Origin: Niabella pedocola
GTDB lineage: Bacteria > Bacteroidota > Bacteroidia > Chitinophagales > Chitinophagaceae
DNA: 64,000 bases
Assembly (NCBI RefSeq): GCF_021044425.1
Contig: NZ_JAJNEC010000003.1
Span: 310,001-374,000 of the forward strand
Direction of reading: 5' to 3'
Positions within the stretch are counted from its first letter, which is position 1, and every line of letters starts with the position of its first letter. The position numbers were made by a program, and so were the translations under genes. The notes beneath the pieces were generated by a model. It saw nothing but the letters and a program-made list of their open reading frames with translations, made no database searches and had not been told where the DNA came from. This document shows positions 41,447-50,386 of this stretch, one piece after another.

Positions 41447-44068
41447 TTACTGTCCGCCCATGCCCTGCATGCCACTCTGCATACTTTCCTGTTCGCCTTT
41501 CATGTTCTTGCGTTTGAACAGGGAAGCATCGAATTTCCCGAAGCGATAGGCAAAATTGAGCCGGAAGAACTGCTGGTCGCGGGTGCGCATCTGGTGCTGT
41601 TCAAAAAAGCCGGAGCTGGTATAGATATCGCTTTTCCGTGTTTTAAAGAGATCGTTTACACTAAGGGTAACGGAAGCTGCCTTGCCTTTCAGGAACTCAT
41701 ATTTTAATGCCGCATCAATACCATAATTGGGCATGGTATATCCCTGGGCATTACCACTTACAGTACCACCCATAAAGCCGCGCCCCCCGCCGGAATTATT
41801 GCCGCTGCTGCCACCGGGACCCAACACGGTTTTAGAATTATAATCACCGGATAACTGCAATGTAAAGTTAGCGGGCAGTTTAAAGTCGTTATTGATCTTT
41901 CCGAACCAGCTGTAAAGCTGATCTGCGGTTGGGATCGTGGGGTCATCGATCGTGATCTTTGATGTATAGACATTGATATTGCTGGTAAGATCCCACCAGG
42001 GGGTGAGCTTGTTTTTACCAACGGCCTCAAAGCCGCCTACAAAGCTGGAATTGGCGTTGATAAAGGTATTAACCAATATCTGGCGATTATCGATGGGATG
42101 CACATCGGGCGACTGGTACCGGGTAATGAGCCCTGCGGTATGTTTATAGTATACCGAAAGGATCAGGTTGTTATTCCGGTTAAAGTTGTTGGAATAAGAC
42201 AACTCAAAGGAATTGGTAAACTCCGGCTTAAGGTTGGGATTTCCCTTGTTAAGATTGAGTGAATCCGAATAATCGATGAAGGGAAACAACTGGAAGAAGC
42301 CCGGCCGGTTGATGCGCCGGCTATAGTTCAGCTGGAGATCCTGCTGATCATTGAGCTTCTGACTCAGGAACACGCTTGGAAATAAGCTAATGGGATATTT
42401 GATACTGAAATGCTGATTGGTGCCGTTCGTGAGCACGGTACCGTCGTAGTTGGAGCTTTCTACCCTTAAGCCCAACTGGTAACCGAACCGTTCGCCGATC
42501 TTACTGGAAAAGTTGCCATAGGCAGCCAGTACCTGGTCCTTATAATTGAATTGCGAAGAGAGCAGGGGTTGTAAGATCGAAGACCCGTCGGCCTGTATAT
42601 AATACATATTATTAATGCTGGCCACTTTGGACTGGTTCATGCGCACGCCGGCTTCCAGTTTCGATTTATCCGAAAGGGGATTGGTATAATCGGCCTGTGC
42701 GGTGATGCGCTGGTTATTGCCATCTCCCAGTTGCTGCTGGCTGAAGCTCCGGGTTTGCGGCCCGGAGGCATCGTCAAAAATGCGGTTGCCAATTGCGGTA
42801 TTGTTATCATTGCGGCTTTTGTTATAATTGAAATCAGCCGTAAGCTGGTGCCCGCTTTTCGGGAAATTATGTACGTACCCAAGGCTTCCTCCAAGATTGC
42901 GGAAACTGAAATTGCCGTTCGATTCCCTTATGGTTCTGGAATGCGCGGCATAACCATCGGCCAGGGTATCTACGAACAGGTCGCTGCCGGTATAATTTTT
43001 AAATTTACCCTTCACGCCCATTCCGGAAACGGTAATGGTATTGCGGTTATCCAGGAAATAATCAAAACCGGCCCTGCCAAACATAAACGTACCGTCTCCT
43101 ACATTATGATCGGTTTGAAGGAGTTGCAGAGTGGTATCTTTTAAAAAGGTTTTCCTTGTTGTGGTACCATCCGAAATGGATTTCCGCTGACCGTAGTTGG
43201 CATTGGCAAACACATTGAATTTGCCCTGCCGTATATTGATATTCCCTCCAAAATTGGCTTTTCCCCGCTGATCGATACCAGCTCGTACATTACCGCTGTA
43301 ACCAACCCGTTTTGTTTTCTTCAGTACAATATTCAGGATGCCCGCGGTTCCTCCGGATGCGTCATACTTGGCCGAGGGATTGGTGATCACTTCAACGCTT
43401 TCGATCTGGTCAGAAGGAATCTGATCCAGCGTAAGGGTAGTGGGGCGTCCGTCTACAAAGATCTGGGGGCTGCTGTTGCGGATGCTGATGTTGCCGTCGA
43501 TATCCACGTTTACGGATGGAATGTTCTTGAGCAGATCCGTTGCAGTACCGCCGGCGGCCATCAGGTTATTTTCTACATTGTATACTTTGCGGTCGATGCC
43601 CAGGCTTACCGATGGCTTGGAACCGGTAACGGTTACCGTGGAAAGCGTTTGGTTGTCGATCCCCAATTTGATATTTCCAAGATCCTTGTCCAGGTTGCCC
43701 AGCAGGGACGCAATATCCCGGCTGCCTTGTTTTAACTTGGACGGATCGATAAAGGAAAACGGTTTTCTATAAGCGATATAGCCAATGCCGGTAATTTCCA
43801 GCAGGTACCGGCCCATAGCAGGTACACCGTCCAGGCGAAATTCTCCATTGGCCTTTGTCAGCATGCCGCTAACTACCGTCGTTTTATTTTGTCCGGTAGC
43901 CGAGTCTTTTTTTACCAGTAACAGTTGAATGGATGCGGCGTCGATCCCTTTTCCGGTAGCGGAATCAACTACTTTTCCATAAAGTGATCCTGCAGGCATC
44001 TGGCCATTCTGGGCATTGATACCCATTGCGAATAAGAGCATCAGCCCCAGGAAGAGTTGTTTTTTCAT
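41447..44068 (-). CDS. TonB-dependent-type outer-membrane beta-barrel protein
   Basis: 873 residues from the ATG at 44068 (MKKQLFLGLMLLFAMGINAQ, signal peptide). An N-terminal carboxypeptidase-regulatory-like domain is at about 30-110, a plug-like domain at about 150-255 ('DLLKNIPSVNVDIDGNISIRNSSPQIFVDGRPTTLTLDQIPSDQIESVEVITNPSAKYDASGGTAGILNIVLKK'), and a barrel of the outer_membrane_beta-barrel (PF14905) type to the C-terminus ('YSRRINRPGFFQLFPFIDY', 'KGNPNLKPEFTNSFELSYS'). The tail is Met/Gly/Gln-rich (GEQESMQSGMQGMGGQ). No SusD-like partner follows, so a peptide, siderophore or metal ligand is as likely as a glycan. Single gene. Confidence 0.93.
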   Translation of the reverse strand: MKKQLFLGLMLLFAMGINAQNGQMPAGSLYGKVVDSATGKGIDAASIQLLLVKKDSATGQNKTTVVSGMLTKANGEFRLDGVPAMGRYLLEITGIGYIAYRKPFSFIDPSKLKQGSRDIASLLGNLDKDLGNIKLGIDNQTLSTVTVTGSKPSVSLGIDRKVYNVENNLMAAGGTATDLLKNIPSVNVDIDGNISIRNSSPQIFVDGRPTTLTLDQIPSDQIESVEVITNPSAKYDASGGTAGILNIVLKKTKRVGYSGNVRAGIDQRGKANFGGNINIRQGKFNVFANANYGQRKSISDGTTTRKTFLKDTTLQLLQTDHNVGDGTFMFGRAGFDYFLDNRNTITVSGMGVKGKFKNYTGSDLFVDTLADGYAAHSRTIRESNGNFSFRNLGGSLGYVHNFPKSGHQLTADFNYNKSRNDNNTAIGNRIFDDASGPQTRSFSQQQLGDGNNQRITAQADYTNPLSDKSKLEAGVRMNQSKVASINNMYYIQADGSSILQPLLSSQFNYKDQVLAAYGNFSSKIGERFGYQLGLRVESSNYDGTVLTNGTNQHFSIKYPISLFPSVFLSQKLNDQQDLQLNYSRRINRPGFFQLFPFIDYSDSLNLNKGNPNLKPEFTNSFELSYSNNFNRNNNLILSVYYKHTAGLITRYQSPDVHPIDNRQILVNTFINANSSFVGGFEAVGKNKLTPWWDLTSNINVYTSKITIDDPTIPTADQLYSWFGKINNDFKLPANFTLQLSGDYNSKTVLGPGGSSGNNSGGGRGFMGGTVSGNAQGYTMPNYGIDAALKYEFLKGKAASVTLSVNDLFKTRKSDIYTSSGFFEQHQMRTRDQQFFRLNFAYRFGKFDASLFKRKNMKGEQESMQSGMQGMGGQ

Positions 44069-44158
44069 CAAAAATTATTTTTAGTGCGTTAGACGGTTAA
44101 TTAAAGGAATACTTGTACCGCGTAAAAAAAAGGTGGTATGCATTATATGAACGGTCAA

Positions 44159-44719
44159 TCAGCACCGGATCAGGTAAATGAACAACAGGTTTATCAACCC
44201 GATGACCAGCCCTAAAAGAAGTCCTGCATTCCGGTATTGCCGGAGTTGCAGAGACGCCTGCTTTTTAACGAGGGCCGATACCGGCTGGTTGTTCAGCTGA
44301 CGGGTTACGATCTGCTCCGGATCCAGCTCTGTTTTTAAATTTCCGGCGATCTGAAGCATTACCTGGGGAAACAGGAGCTTCAGTTGATTTACAAATACTT
44401 CTTTTACTTTATCAGTAGTTTTATTGCCGATGAACATGGCCAGCATCGGGATCTCTTCCTTCAGCTTCACGTTCAAAAAATCATCAATATGTTGCTCAAT
44501 CGCCGGCATTGCTTTTTCAATAAGCGCCGGATCGCTGATCTTTTGTTCGATATTTAATGATTGGTTTACGAGTGCGCCGGCCCATTGACCTGCTTTAGCG
44601 GCTAGTTGTGCATCCTGCGCCGGAAGGTACCGGTTCAGGAAATAATTGCCCGCTATAACATGAAGCAACCAACCAGTGAGGGCGGAAACCGGAAGGAGTA
44701 GTAATAAGCAATAGGACAT
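44159..44719 (-). CDS. DUF445-like membrane protein
   Basis: 186 residues from the ATG at 44719 (MSYCLLLLLPVSALTGWLLHVIAG). The open frame upstream runs back into the tRNA-His gene and is rejected. One N-terminal and one C-terminal transmembrane segment ('NAGLLLGLVIGLINLLFIYLI') flank an amphipathic helical middle rich in Leu, Lys and Glu ('PAIEQHIDDFLNVKLKEEIPMLAMFIGNKTTDKVKEVFVNQL'). That layout resembles DUF445, but the protein is shorter than most and the assignment is tentative. It lies just after the tRNA terminator. Confidence 0.72.
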   Translation of the reverse strand: MSYCLLLLLPVSALTGWLLHVIAGNYFLNRYLPAQDAQLAAKAGQWAGALVNQSLNIEQKISDPALIEKAMPAIEQHIDDFLNVKLKEEIPMLAMFIGNKTTDKVKEVFVNQLKLLFPQVMLQIAGNLKTELDPEQIVTRQLNNQPVSALVKKQASLQLRQYRNAGLLLGLVIGLINLLFIYLIRC

Positions 44720-44750
44720 AAAAATGAATTTTGTCGTGAGGTGCTTACAA

Positions 44751-44778
44751 AAAAACCCCGAATAACGATTCGGGGTTT
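44751..44778 (-). terminator. intrinsic terminator after tRNA-His
   Basis: An 11-bp stem, AAACCCCGAAT (44753-44763) with ATTCGGGGTTT (44768-44778), and a four-base loop. On the minus strand it follows the tRNA 3' end by six bases and is followed by a run of T. Confidence 0.88.
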
Positions 44779-44784
44779 GATCAG

Positions 44785-44858
44785 GGTGGCTAACCGGGTT
44801 CGAACCGGCGACCCTCAGAACCACAATCTGATGCTCTAACCAACTGAGCTATAGCCAC
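44785..44858 (-). tRNA. tRNA-His (anticodon GTG)
   Basis: The minus strand folds as a cloverleaf: acceptor GTGGCTA/TAGCCAC, D-arm 'GCTCAGTTGGTTAGAGC', anticodon stem TCAGA/TCTGA around loop TTGTGGT (anticodon GTG), T-arm 'CCGGTTCGAACCCGG'. The base at 44859 supplies the G-1 opposite discriminator C73 at 44785, the histidine-tRNA identity mark. CCA is not encoded; the genome continues CTG after C73. Confidence 0.96.
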
Positions 44859-44872
44859 CATTAACAGGGCTG

Positions 44873-44905
44873 CAAATGTAAATAAAAAATGAATATAAAA
44901 GGCAA
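44873..44905 (-). promoter_or_regulatory. promoter for tRNA-His (TTG-N22-TACATTTG)
   Basis: On the minus strand TTG (44905-44903) is followed after 22 bases by TACATTTG (44880-44873), about 14 bases before the tRNA 5' end. Confidence 0.55.
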
Positions 44906-45018
44906 GAAATTATTTATTTAGGAGCAAATATTTTTAATGGCGTAACTTTATTAGGAAAATTTACCAATTTATTGTCTTAAAAAAAATAACGAAATACGTA
45001 AGTCATCGTTTTAAATAT

Positions 45019-45026
45019 TATTTTTG
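45019..45026 (+). promoter_or_regulatory. minus-7 promoter box for the tail-specific protease
   Basis: TATTTTTG is a full TAnnTTTG match. It ends four bases before the first ATG (45031), so transcription would begin at or after that ATG; this favours the second ATG at 45061. Confidence 0.45.
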
Positions 45027-45060
45027 GGAAATGCGTGGTTTGTTAAAGTATATATTGAAT

Positions 45061-47202
45061 ATGAAAAGATTACCTTTTATACTGTTAATTATATTATTAA
45101 CGGGTTCCTTTTTTGCATTTAAATCATCCATGGCCCGTACACCTCCGGGCAAATATGAGCAGATCATGGGGCTGGTGGGTCAGCTCCTGGTTCAAGGACA
45201 TTTCAGCCCTCAGAATATTGATGATAACTTTTCAAAAAAAGTGTTCGACAAGTTTATGGACGACCTCGACTTTGAAAAGAATGTGTTCCTGAAATCCGAT
45301 TATGATTCGCTGGCAGCCTTGTATGCTACGCGGATCGACGATGAAATAAAAGGTGCGCCGGTGCAGAGTTTCCTGGCGGTGTCTTCTGTGTTCGACAGAA
45401 GGATCCAGGAAACGGCAGAATGGAGTCAGAACATTCTTGCAAAGCCATTCGACTATACCGTAAATGAATCGATCACCCTGAATGCGGATAAGCTGCAGTA
45501 CCCCACCAGCACTGCTGAGCGGCAGGATCGCTGGAGAAAGAAGTTGAAATACCTGGCACTTGAACGCTATGTTGACCTGCTGGATGAAAGAACGGCTAAT
45601 AAGAACCAGAAGGGCTATGTGGTTAAGAACGATACGGAGCTGGAAAAGCAGGCGCGCAGCCGCACCGATACAGTGATCGGAAGATTGTTTGAGCGGTATA
45701 AGGCGAAGTATCGCGATGAAGATAAGTTCGATATGTTTATGAACGACATTGCCAATACGATGGATCCGCATACCAGTTTTATGGCGCCGGTTGATAAGCG
45801 GTATTTTGATGAAGAAATGAGCGGTGTGTTCTTTGGTATTGGCGCGGCACTGCAGCAGGTGGATGGGAAGATAAAAATAACCTCACTGAATGCCGGAAGT
45901 CCTGCTGAAAAATCGGGGCAATTACAAAGCGGTGATATCATTACCAAAGTGGCACAGGGCAATGGCCCCGCAGAAGACCTGATGGGATATAATGTACAGG
46001 ATGCCGTGAAGCTGATCCGTGGTAAAGAAGGTACCATCGTAAAACTGACGGTCCGGAAAACAGACGGTGTGGTGAAAGTAGTGAGCCTGAAGCGGGAGAA
46101 GATCGAAAATGACTTTGATACCTACGCCAGAAGCGCGGTGATCAATGACCCGGTAAAACATACAAATGTCGGGATCATTTATCTGCCGGAATTCTATGCT
46201 GCATTTGATGATCCGAACGGGCGCCGCAGTTACCTGGATGTAGCCAAAGAAGTACAAAAACTCAAAGATGCCAAAGTGGACGGCATCATTATCGATCTGC
46301 GTTATAATGGCGGTGGTTCTTTATATGATGTGGTACAGATGGTGGGTCTTTTTGTTGGAAAGGGCCCCGTGGTTCAGGTAAAGGGCCGAATCAACAAGCC
46401 CGATGTGCTGGACGTAAAAGATGAGTCGGTGTTGTATGACGGACCACTGGCCGTGATGGTAAACGAATTCAGTGCTTCGGCTTCTGAAATATTTGCGGCT
46501 GCCATACAGGATTACGGAAGAGGGGTGATCATTGGTGGCACTTCTACTTTTGGTAAGGGAACAGTGCAGCGCAACTTTGGCCTGGATGCAAAAAATGGTA
46601 TCACTTACGGAGAGTCTGACCTGGGAAATGTAAAACTGACTCTCCAGAAGTTCTACCGGGTTAGCGGAGGTTCTACCCAGTTAAAAGGAGTAGAGTCTGA
46701 TATCGTGTTACCGAGCTATATGGATGTGCTGAAACTGAAAGAGAAAGACAATAAAGATGCCTTGCCTTATGATGAAATTGCAAAGGCCGATTATATGCCC
46801 TGGAAAAGTGCCTGGAACCTGCCTGAAATAAAGGCGTTGAGCGAACAGCGGCTGAAAGCAGATTCGTCGTTCAAAGTGATCAAAGAGAACAGCCAATGGC
46901 TGGTACGGGAGAATGATGAAAGCTCGCTGAATATCGAAAGCTACCGCCAGGAGCGGAAGGCGATCAAGGAAAAATCGGATCAGATGAATGCCGCTCAGAA
47001 ATTAAAGAATAAAATGGATGTGACCCTTATACCGGCTGAAGCAAATAAATTTGCAAAAGACAAGAATAAGGAAGAAAGGGCCAAGCAATGGTTAAAGATA
47101 TTGAGCGAAGATATCTATTTGAACCAGGCTGCTAATGTGGTGGATGATATGGTGAATATTGACCGGCTGGCCAAGAACACCGCACCACCGGCACATCCGT
47201 AA
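45061..47202 (+). CDS. prc: Prc-like carboxy-terminal processing (tail-specific) protease, S41
   Basis: Periplasmic serine-lysine protease that degrades or trims proteins from the C-terminus. 713 residues from the ATG at 45061, which gives a standard signal peptide (MKRLPFILLIILLTGSFFAF); an in-frame ATG at 45031 adds ten residues but sits against the minus-7 box. The Prc N-terminal domain is followed by a PDZ domain ('GIGAALQQVDGKIKITSLNAGSPAEKSGQLQSGDIITKV') and the S41 core. Predicted catalytic residues in this numbering are Ser473 in 'EFSASASEIF', Asp484 in 'AAIQDYGRG' and Lys499 in 'STFGKGTVQ', by alignment with E. coli Prc. A C-terminal DUF3340-type region follows. Single gene. Confidence 0.95.
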   Translation: MKRLPFILLIILLTGSFFAFKSSMARTPPGKYEQIMGLVGQLLVQGHFSPQNIDDNFSKKVFDKFMDDLDFEKNVFLKSDYDSLAALYATRIDDEIKGAPVQSFLAVSSVFDRRIQETAEWSQNILAKPFDYTVNESITLNADKLQYPTSTAERQDRWRKKLKYLALERYVDLLDERTANKNQKGYVVKNDTELEKQARSRTDTVIGRLFERYKAKYRDEDKFDMFMNDIANTMDPHTSFMAPVDKRYFDEEMSGVFFGIGAALQQVDGKIKITSLNAGSPAEKSGQLQSGDIITKVAQGNGPAEDLMGYNVQDAVKLIRGKEGTIVKLTVRKTDGVVKVVSLKREKIENDFDTYARSAVINDPVKHTNVGIIYLPEFYAAFDDPNGRRSYLDVAKEVQKLKDAKVDGIIIDLRYNGGGSLYDVVQMVGLFVGKGPVVQVKGRINKPDVLDVKDESVLYDGPLAVMVNEFSASASEIFAAAIQDYGRGVIIGGTSTFGKGTVQRNFGLDAKNGITYGESDLGNVKLTLQKFYRVSGGSTQLKGVESDIVLPSYMDVLKLKEKDNKDALPYDEIAKADYMPWKSAWNLPEIKALSEQRLKADSSFKVIKENSQWLVRENDESSLNIESYRQERKAIKEKSDQMNAAQKLKNKMDVTLIPAEANKFAKDKNKEERAKQWLKILSEDIYLNQAANVVDDMVNIDRLAKNTAPPAHP

Positions 47203-47234
47203 TCATACATTGAAACAATCATATTAAGTATATG

Positions 47235-47262
47235 AAAAAACCGGCTGGAAGGCCGGTTTTTT
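47235..47262 (+). terminator. intrinsic terminator after the tail-specific protease
   Basis: CCGGC (47241-47245) pairs with GCCGG (47252-47256), extended by six A/T pairs, six-base loop, then T-rich. The A/T symmetry lets it serve the convergent gene ending at 47287 as well. Confidence 0.85.
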
Positions 47263-47286
47263 TTGATATAGATGATTTGGTTTACG

Positions 47287-48171
47287 CTAAAAAACAAGCT
47301 TGTTCAAATAAGCCGCACCCTCCTTTACACATTCAACCGGGGCCTTTTCGTAAGCTTCCTGCTCCAGGATATAATGCTGCATACCTTCTGCACGGGCGGC
47401 TGCCAGGATGGTTTTAAAATCGATGGAGCCGGTACCTACGATCACACTCAGGTTCGGCTCTCCCTTTTGCGGAACAGCGCCTTTCTTCCGGTCTTTTACG
47501 TGGCAGAGTTTAAACCGGCCATTGTATTTCTTTAACCAGGCAATGGGATCCTGCCCGGCCGTAACCACCCAGTAAATATCCATTTCATAGTCCATCAGGC
47601 TTTGGTCCGTGTGCTGCATAAAAATATCCTGGGGGTACTGGCCGTCCTGCTGGCGGAAGCTATAATCATGGTTATGATAGGCAAACCGGATCCCGTTCTT
47701 TTTACAGATTTCTCCCGCCTTATTGAATTCATCTGCCAGTTTCTTGTAATCATCCAGGGTTTTCTGCGGACCCACATACGGACAGATCAGGTAGCTCATT
47801 CCGATTTCAGCCGCTTCGGCTGCCTTGCGTTCAAAGTCGGCCCGGAAATCGCAGTGACTGCTTACGATCTTCATGCCCAAACCGTCAACGTACGATTTAA
47901 ATCCTTTATTTCCCATTCCCCAAAACATGCCCTGTGCTCCTTCATAGCTCTCAATCTCTTTATAGCCAAAAGCGGCGAGTTGTTTCAGAATGCCTTTCGG
48001 GTCTTTGGGCAGATCGTCTCTCAGGCTGTAAAGCTGTATGCCCAGGGCCTTGATGCTGCCGTTGATTTTTACACGGGACGAAGTATTACAGGCTGCGCTC
48101 AGCGTTGATCCCAGCATTAAGCCAAGAGCAGCGCCGCCAGACCTTTTTAAGAATTCTTTTCTATTATACAT
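47287..48171 (-). CDS. sugar phosphate isomerase/epimerase-like TIM barrel, exported
   Basis: 294 residues. An N-terminal export signal, 'NRKEFLKRSGGAALGLMLGSTLSAAC', combines a Tat-like start with a lipobox Cys at about residue 28. The rest is a xylose-isomerase-like TIM barrel: 'GIQLYSLRDDLPKDPKGILKQLAAFGYKEIESYEG', 'IGMSYLICPYVGPQKT', 'NGIRFAYHNHDYSF', 'LMDYEMDIYWVVTAGQDPIAWL', 'RFKLCHVKDRKKG' and 'YILEQEAYE'. The His, Asp and Glu residues of these strands form the metal site in the family. Last gene of the minus-strand operon; substrate unknown, likely a modified hexose. Confidence 0.9.
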   Translation of the reverse strand: MYNRKEFLKRSGGAALGLMLGSTLSAACNTSSRVKINGSIKALGIQLYSLRDDLPKDPKGILKQLAAFGYKEIESYEGAQGMFWGMGNKGFKSYVDGLGMKIVSSHCDFRADFERKAAEAAEIGMSYLICPYVGPQKTLDDYKKLADEFNKAGEICKKNGIRFAYHNHDYSFRQQDGQYPQDIFMQHTDQSLMDYEMDIYWVVTAGQDPIAWLKKYNGRFKLCHVKDRKKGAVPQKGEPNLSVIVGTGSIDFKTILAAARAEGMQHYILEQEAYEKAPVECVKEGAAYLNKLVF

Positions 48172-48193
48172 AATTTATACGTTTAGCGGGTAA

Positions 48194-49081
48194 TTACACA
48201 TCACATACAAGAACGGCATCTTTTAAGGCCTGTTTACGGTCTTCGTCTGTTTTTCCTGTTGGAATAAATTCCTGGGCTACATATCCCTTAAAACCGGTTG
48301 CGGCAATGGCTTTCATAATCGCCGGATAATTCAGCTCCTGGAGCTCATTGAGCTCGTGTCTGCCCGGAACACCTGCCGTATGATAATGGGCGAAATAGGG
48401 GTGGAAGGACCGTATATTCGCGATCACATTTCCCTCATCCACCTGCATGTGATAAATATCATAAAGCAGTTTAAAATGATCCGATCCCAAACGCTTGCAG
48501 AGTTCTACACCCCATGCACTGTGATCGCACATATAGTCGTGATGGTCTACCTTGCTGTTCAGCAGTTCCATTATCAGGGTCACATTGTGCTTTTCTGCAT
48601 GTTGCAGGATCTTTTTTAATCCCTGCACGCAATTTTTGAGACCGCTTTCATCATCCATCCCCCGGCGGTTGCCGCTGAAACAGATCAGGTTTTTATAGCC
48701 GGCTTTGGCTACGTATTCGATATGCTCTGTATAATTTTTGATCAGTGTGCTGTGAAAGTTCGGCTCATTCCAGCCATCCACGAGGTTGATCTCGGCCCCG
48801 TTGCACATGCTGGAATAAATGCCGTGCTTCTTTAGTGTATCCCAGTCTTTTGGTCCTACCAGGTCAATGGCGGCAAATCCTAACTCTTTCACGGTGGTAC
48901 AAAGTTGCTCCAGCGAAAGACTTCCATAGGTCCAGCGGCACACACTATGATTGATATTACCTTTTAAACTCATGTTTTTTTTATTGTTCTTTAAAACCGA
49001 GCTCCAGCCGGAAACATTGCCGGCCAGGGCTGCTGTTATTGCAATGGTTTGGATCGCTTTTCTGCGGGAGGTCTTCTTCAT
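48194..49081 (-). CDS. hydroxypyruvate isomerase-like TIM barrel, Tat-exported
   Basis: 295 residues with a twin-arginine type signal (SRRKAIQTIAITAALAGNVSG), then an AP-endonuclease-2/Hyi-like TIM barrel: 'SVCRWTYGSLSLEQLCTTVKELGFAAIDLVGPKDWDTLKKHGI', 'NLICFSGNRRGMDDE', 'TLIMELLNSKVDHHDYMCDHSAWGVELCKRLGSDHFKLLYDIYHMQVDEGNV', 'YFAHYHTAGVPGRHEL' and 'GYVAQEFIPTG'. Typical metal ligands (Glu, Asp, His, Glu) are present. The signal peptide means it is not the cytoplasmic glyoxylate-pathway enzyme. Four bases after the upstream transporter. Confidence 0.9.
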   Translation of the reverse strand: MKKTSRRKAIQTIAITAALAGNVSGWSSVLKNNKKNMSLKGNINHSVCRWTYGSLSLEQLCTTVKELGFAAIDLVGPKDWDTLKKHGIYSSMCNGAEINLVDGWNEPNFHSTLIKNYTEHIEYVAKAGYKNLICFSGNRRGMDDESGLKNCVQGLKKILQHAEKHNVTLIMELLNSKVDHHDYMCDHSAWGVELCKRLGSDHFKLLYDIYHMQVDEGNVIANIRSFHPYFAHYHTAGVPGRHELNELQELNYPAIMKAIAATGFKGYVAQEFIPTGKTDEDRKQALKDAVLVCDV

Positions 49082-49085
49082 ATAA

Positions 49086-50318
49086 CTATTGTGGCAATTC
49101 TGCTGCTTTTGATTTATCCCTGAAAAGTAATACGAATAAGATCATCACTACGGCCGCAATACCTGCCGGAACCAGCCACACCATTTTCCATTCGGGCGTT
49201 CCTGCTGCCGTTTTATAATGCTCGGATATAAAACCTGCTACCCAGAAACCGATCAGCATCCCTACGCCATAGGTAGCTAATGTGATGAGCCCCTGAGCTG
49301 AACTTTTATATTGTTCACCGGCTTTTGCATCCGTATAGATCTGTCCGGATACAAAGAAGAAGTCATAACATACGCCATGCAGCACAATACCGGTGATGAG
49401 CATAAACGCCAGTTCGCCGGAATTGCCATATGCAAACAGGATATAACGGACTACCCATGCAAGCATCCCAACAAGAATAGTATTCTTAAATCCAAAACGT
49501 TTAAAGAATACGGGCAGCAGTAAGATAAACAGGGCTTCGGATACCTGGCCGAACGCCATCATTCCGGTAGCATTTTCGAGGCCGATGCCTGTAAGGAAGG
49601 GATTGGCATTTTGATAATAGAATGCAAGCGGAATACAGATAGCGATGGAGGCAAGAAAAAAAATCAAAAAGTTGGGGTCCTTTAGCAATTTGAGTGCATC
49701 CAGCCCGAGAATCTGCGAAACGCTGGCATTGCCCTGCGCTTTTTTGGGTGGCGTTTTGGGAAGGGTGAAGCTGAAGAGTCCCAGTATACCGGCAGCAACG
49801 GAGGCCATCAGGAAGGTGTTCCTTAAGGTGCCGTTTGTGGTATTGTTTTGCACCTCGTCCCATTTGAGCCAGCTGATCAATAAACCCGCCAGGATCCAGC
49901 CAACGGTACCAAATACCCGGATATTGGAGAACTGCTTTTCGGGATTGGTCATCTGCCGGAAAGAAACGGAATTCACCAGGGCCAGTGTGGGCATGTATAC
50001 GATCATATAGCCAAAGGTATAGGGATAAAATACGCTTACATCCGGAGCCGTATACATCATGTACATCAGGATGGCGCCGGCAATATGCAAAACACCCAGG
50101 ATCCGTTCGGCATTAAAGAAGCGGTCGGCGATCAGCCCGATAATAAAGGGCGCAATAATGGCTCCGTAAGATTGGGTTGAAAATACTTTCGCAATATCCA
50201 GGCCGTCTGCTTTTAAGTTTGTTCCCAGGTAGGTACCCAGTGTTACAAACCAGGCGCCCCAGATAAAAAATTCCAGGAACATCATAACCGATAACTGAAC
50301 TTTGATGGATGATCTCAT
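49086..50318 (-). CDS. MFS transporter, NupG/XapB nucleoside-symporter type
   Basis: 410 residues, about 12 transmembrane helices. 'MMFLEFFIWGAWFVTLGTYLGTNL', 'FSTQSYGAIIAPFIIGLIADRFFNAERILGVLHIAGAILMYMMY' and 'PTLALVNSVSFRQMTNPEKQFSNIRVFGTVGWILAG' match the nucleoside:H+ symporter family. In Bacteroidota, members are found beside sugar isomerase genes and probably carry other sugars, so the nucleoside label should be taken loosely. Second gene of the minus-strand operon. Confidence 0.9.
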   Translation of the reverse strand: MRSSIKVQLSVMMFLEFFIWGAWFVTLGTYLGTNLKADGLDIAKVFSTQSYGAIIAPFIIGLIADRFFNAERILGVLHIAGAILMYMMYTAPDVSVFYPYTFGYMIVYMPTLALVNSVSFRQMTNPEKQFSNIRVFGTVGWILAGLLISWLKWDEVQNNTTNGTLRNTFLMASVAAGILGLFSFTLPKTPPKKAQGNASVSQILGLDALKLLKDPNFLIFFLASIAICIPLAFYYQNANPFLTGIGLENATGMMAFGQVSEALFILLLPVFFKRFGFKNTILVGMLAWVVRYILFAYGNSGELAFMLITGIVLHGVCYDFFFVSGQIYTDAKAGEQYKSSAQGLITLATYGVGMLIGFWVAGFISEHYKTAAGTPEWKMVWLVPAGIAAVVMILFVLLFRDKSKAAELPQ

Positions 50319-50386
50319 ATTGATACTTTAACGGACGTTTAAATATTTAGTAAGAAAAGATAATTTGAAAAGGGCTAAAAAAACGG

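Noticed and set aside
44720..44824. Longer N-terminus for the DUF445-like protein
   Set aside because: It would translate through the tRNA-His gene and its terminator; the internal ATG at 44719 begins a normal membrane segment.
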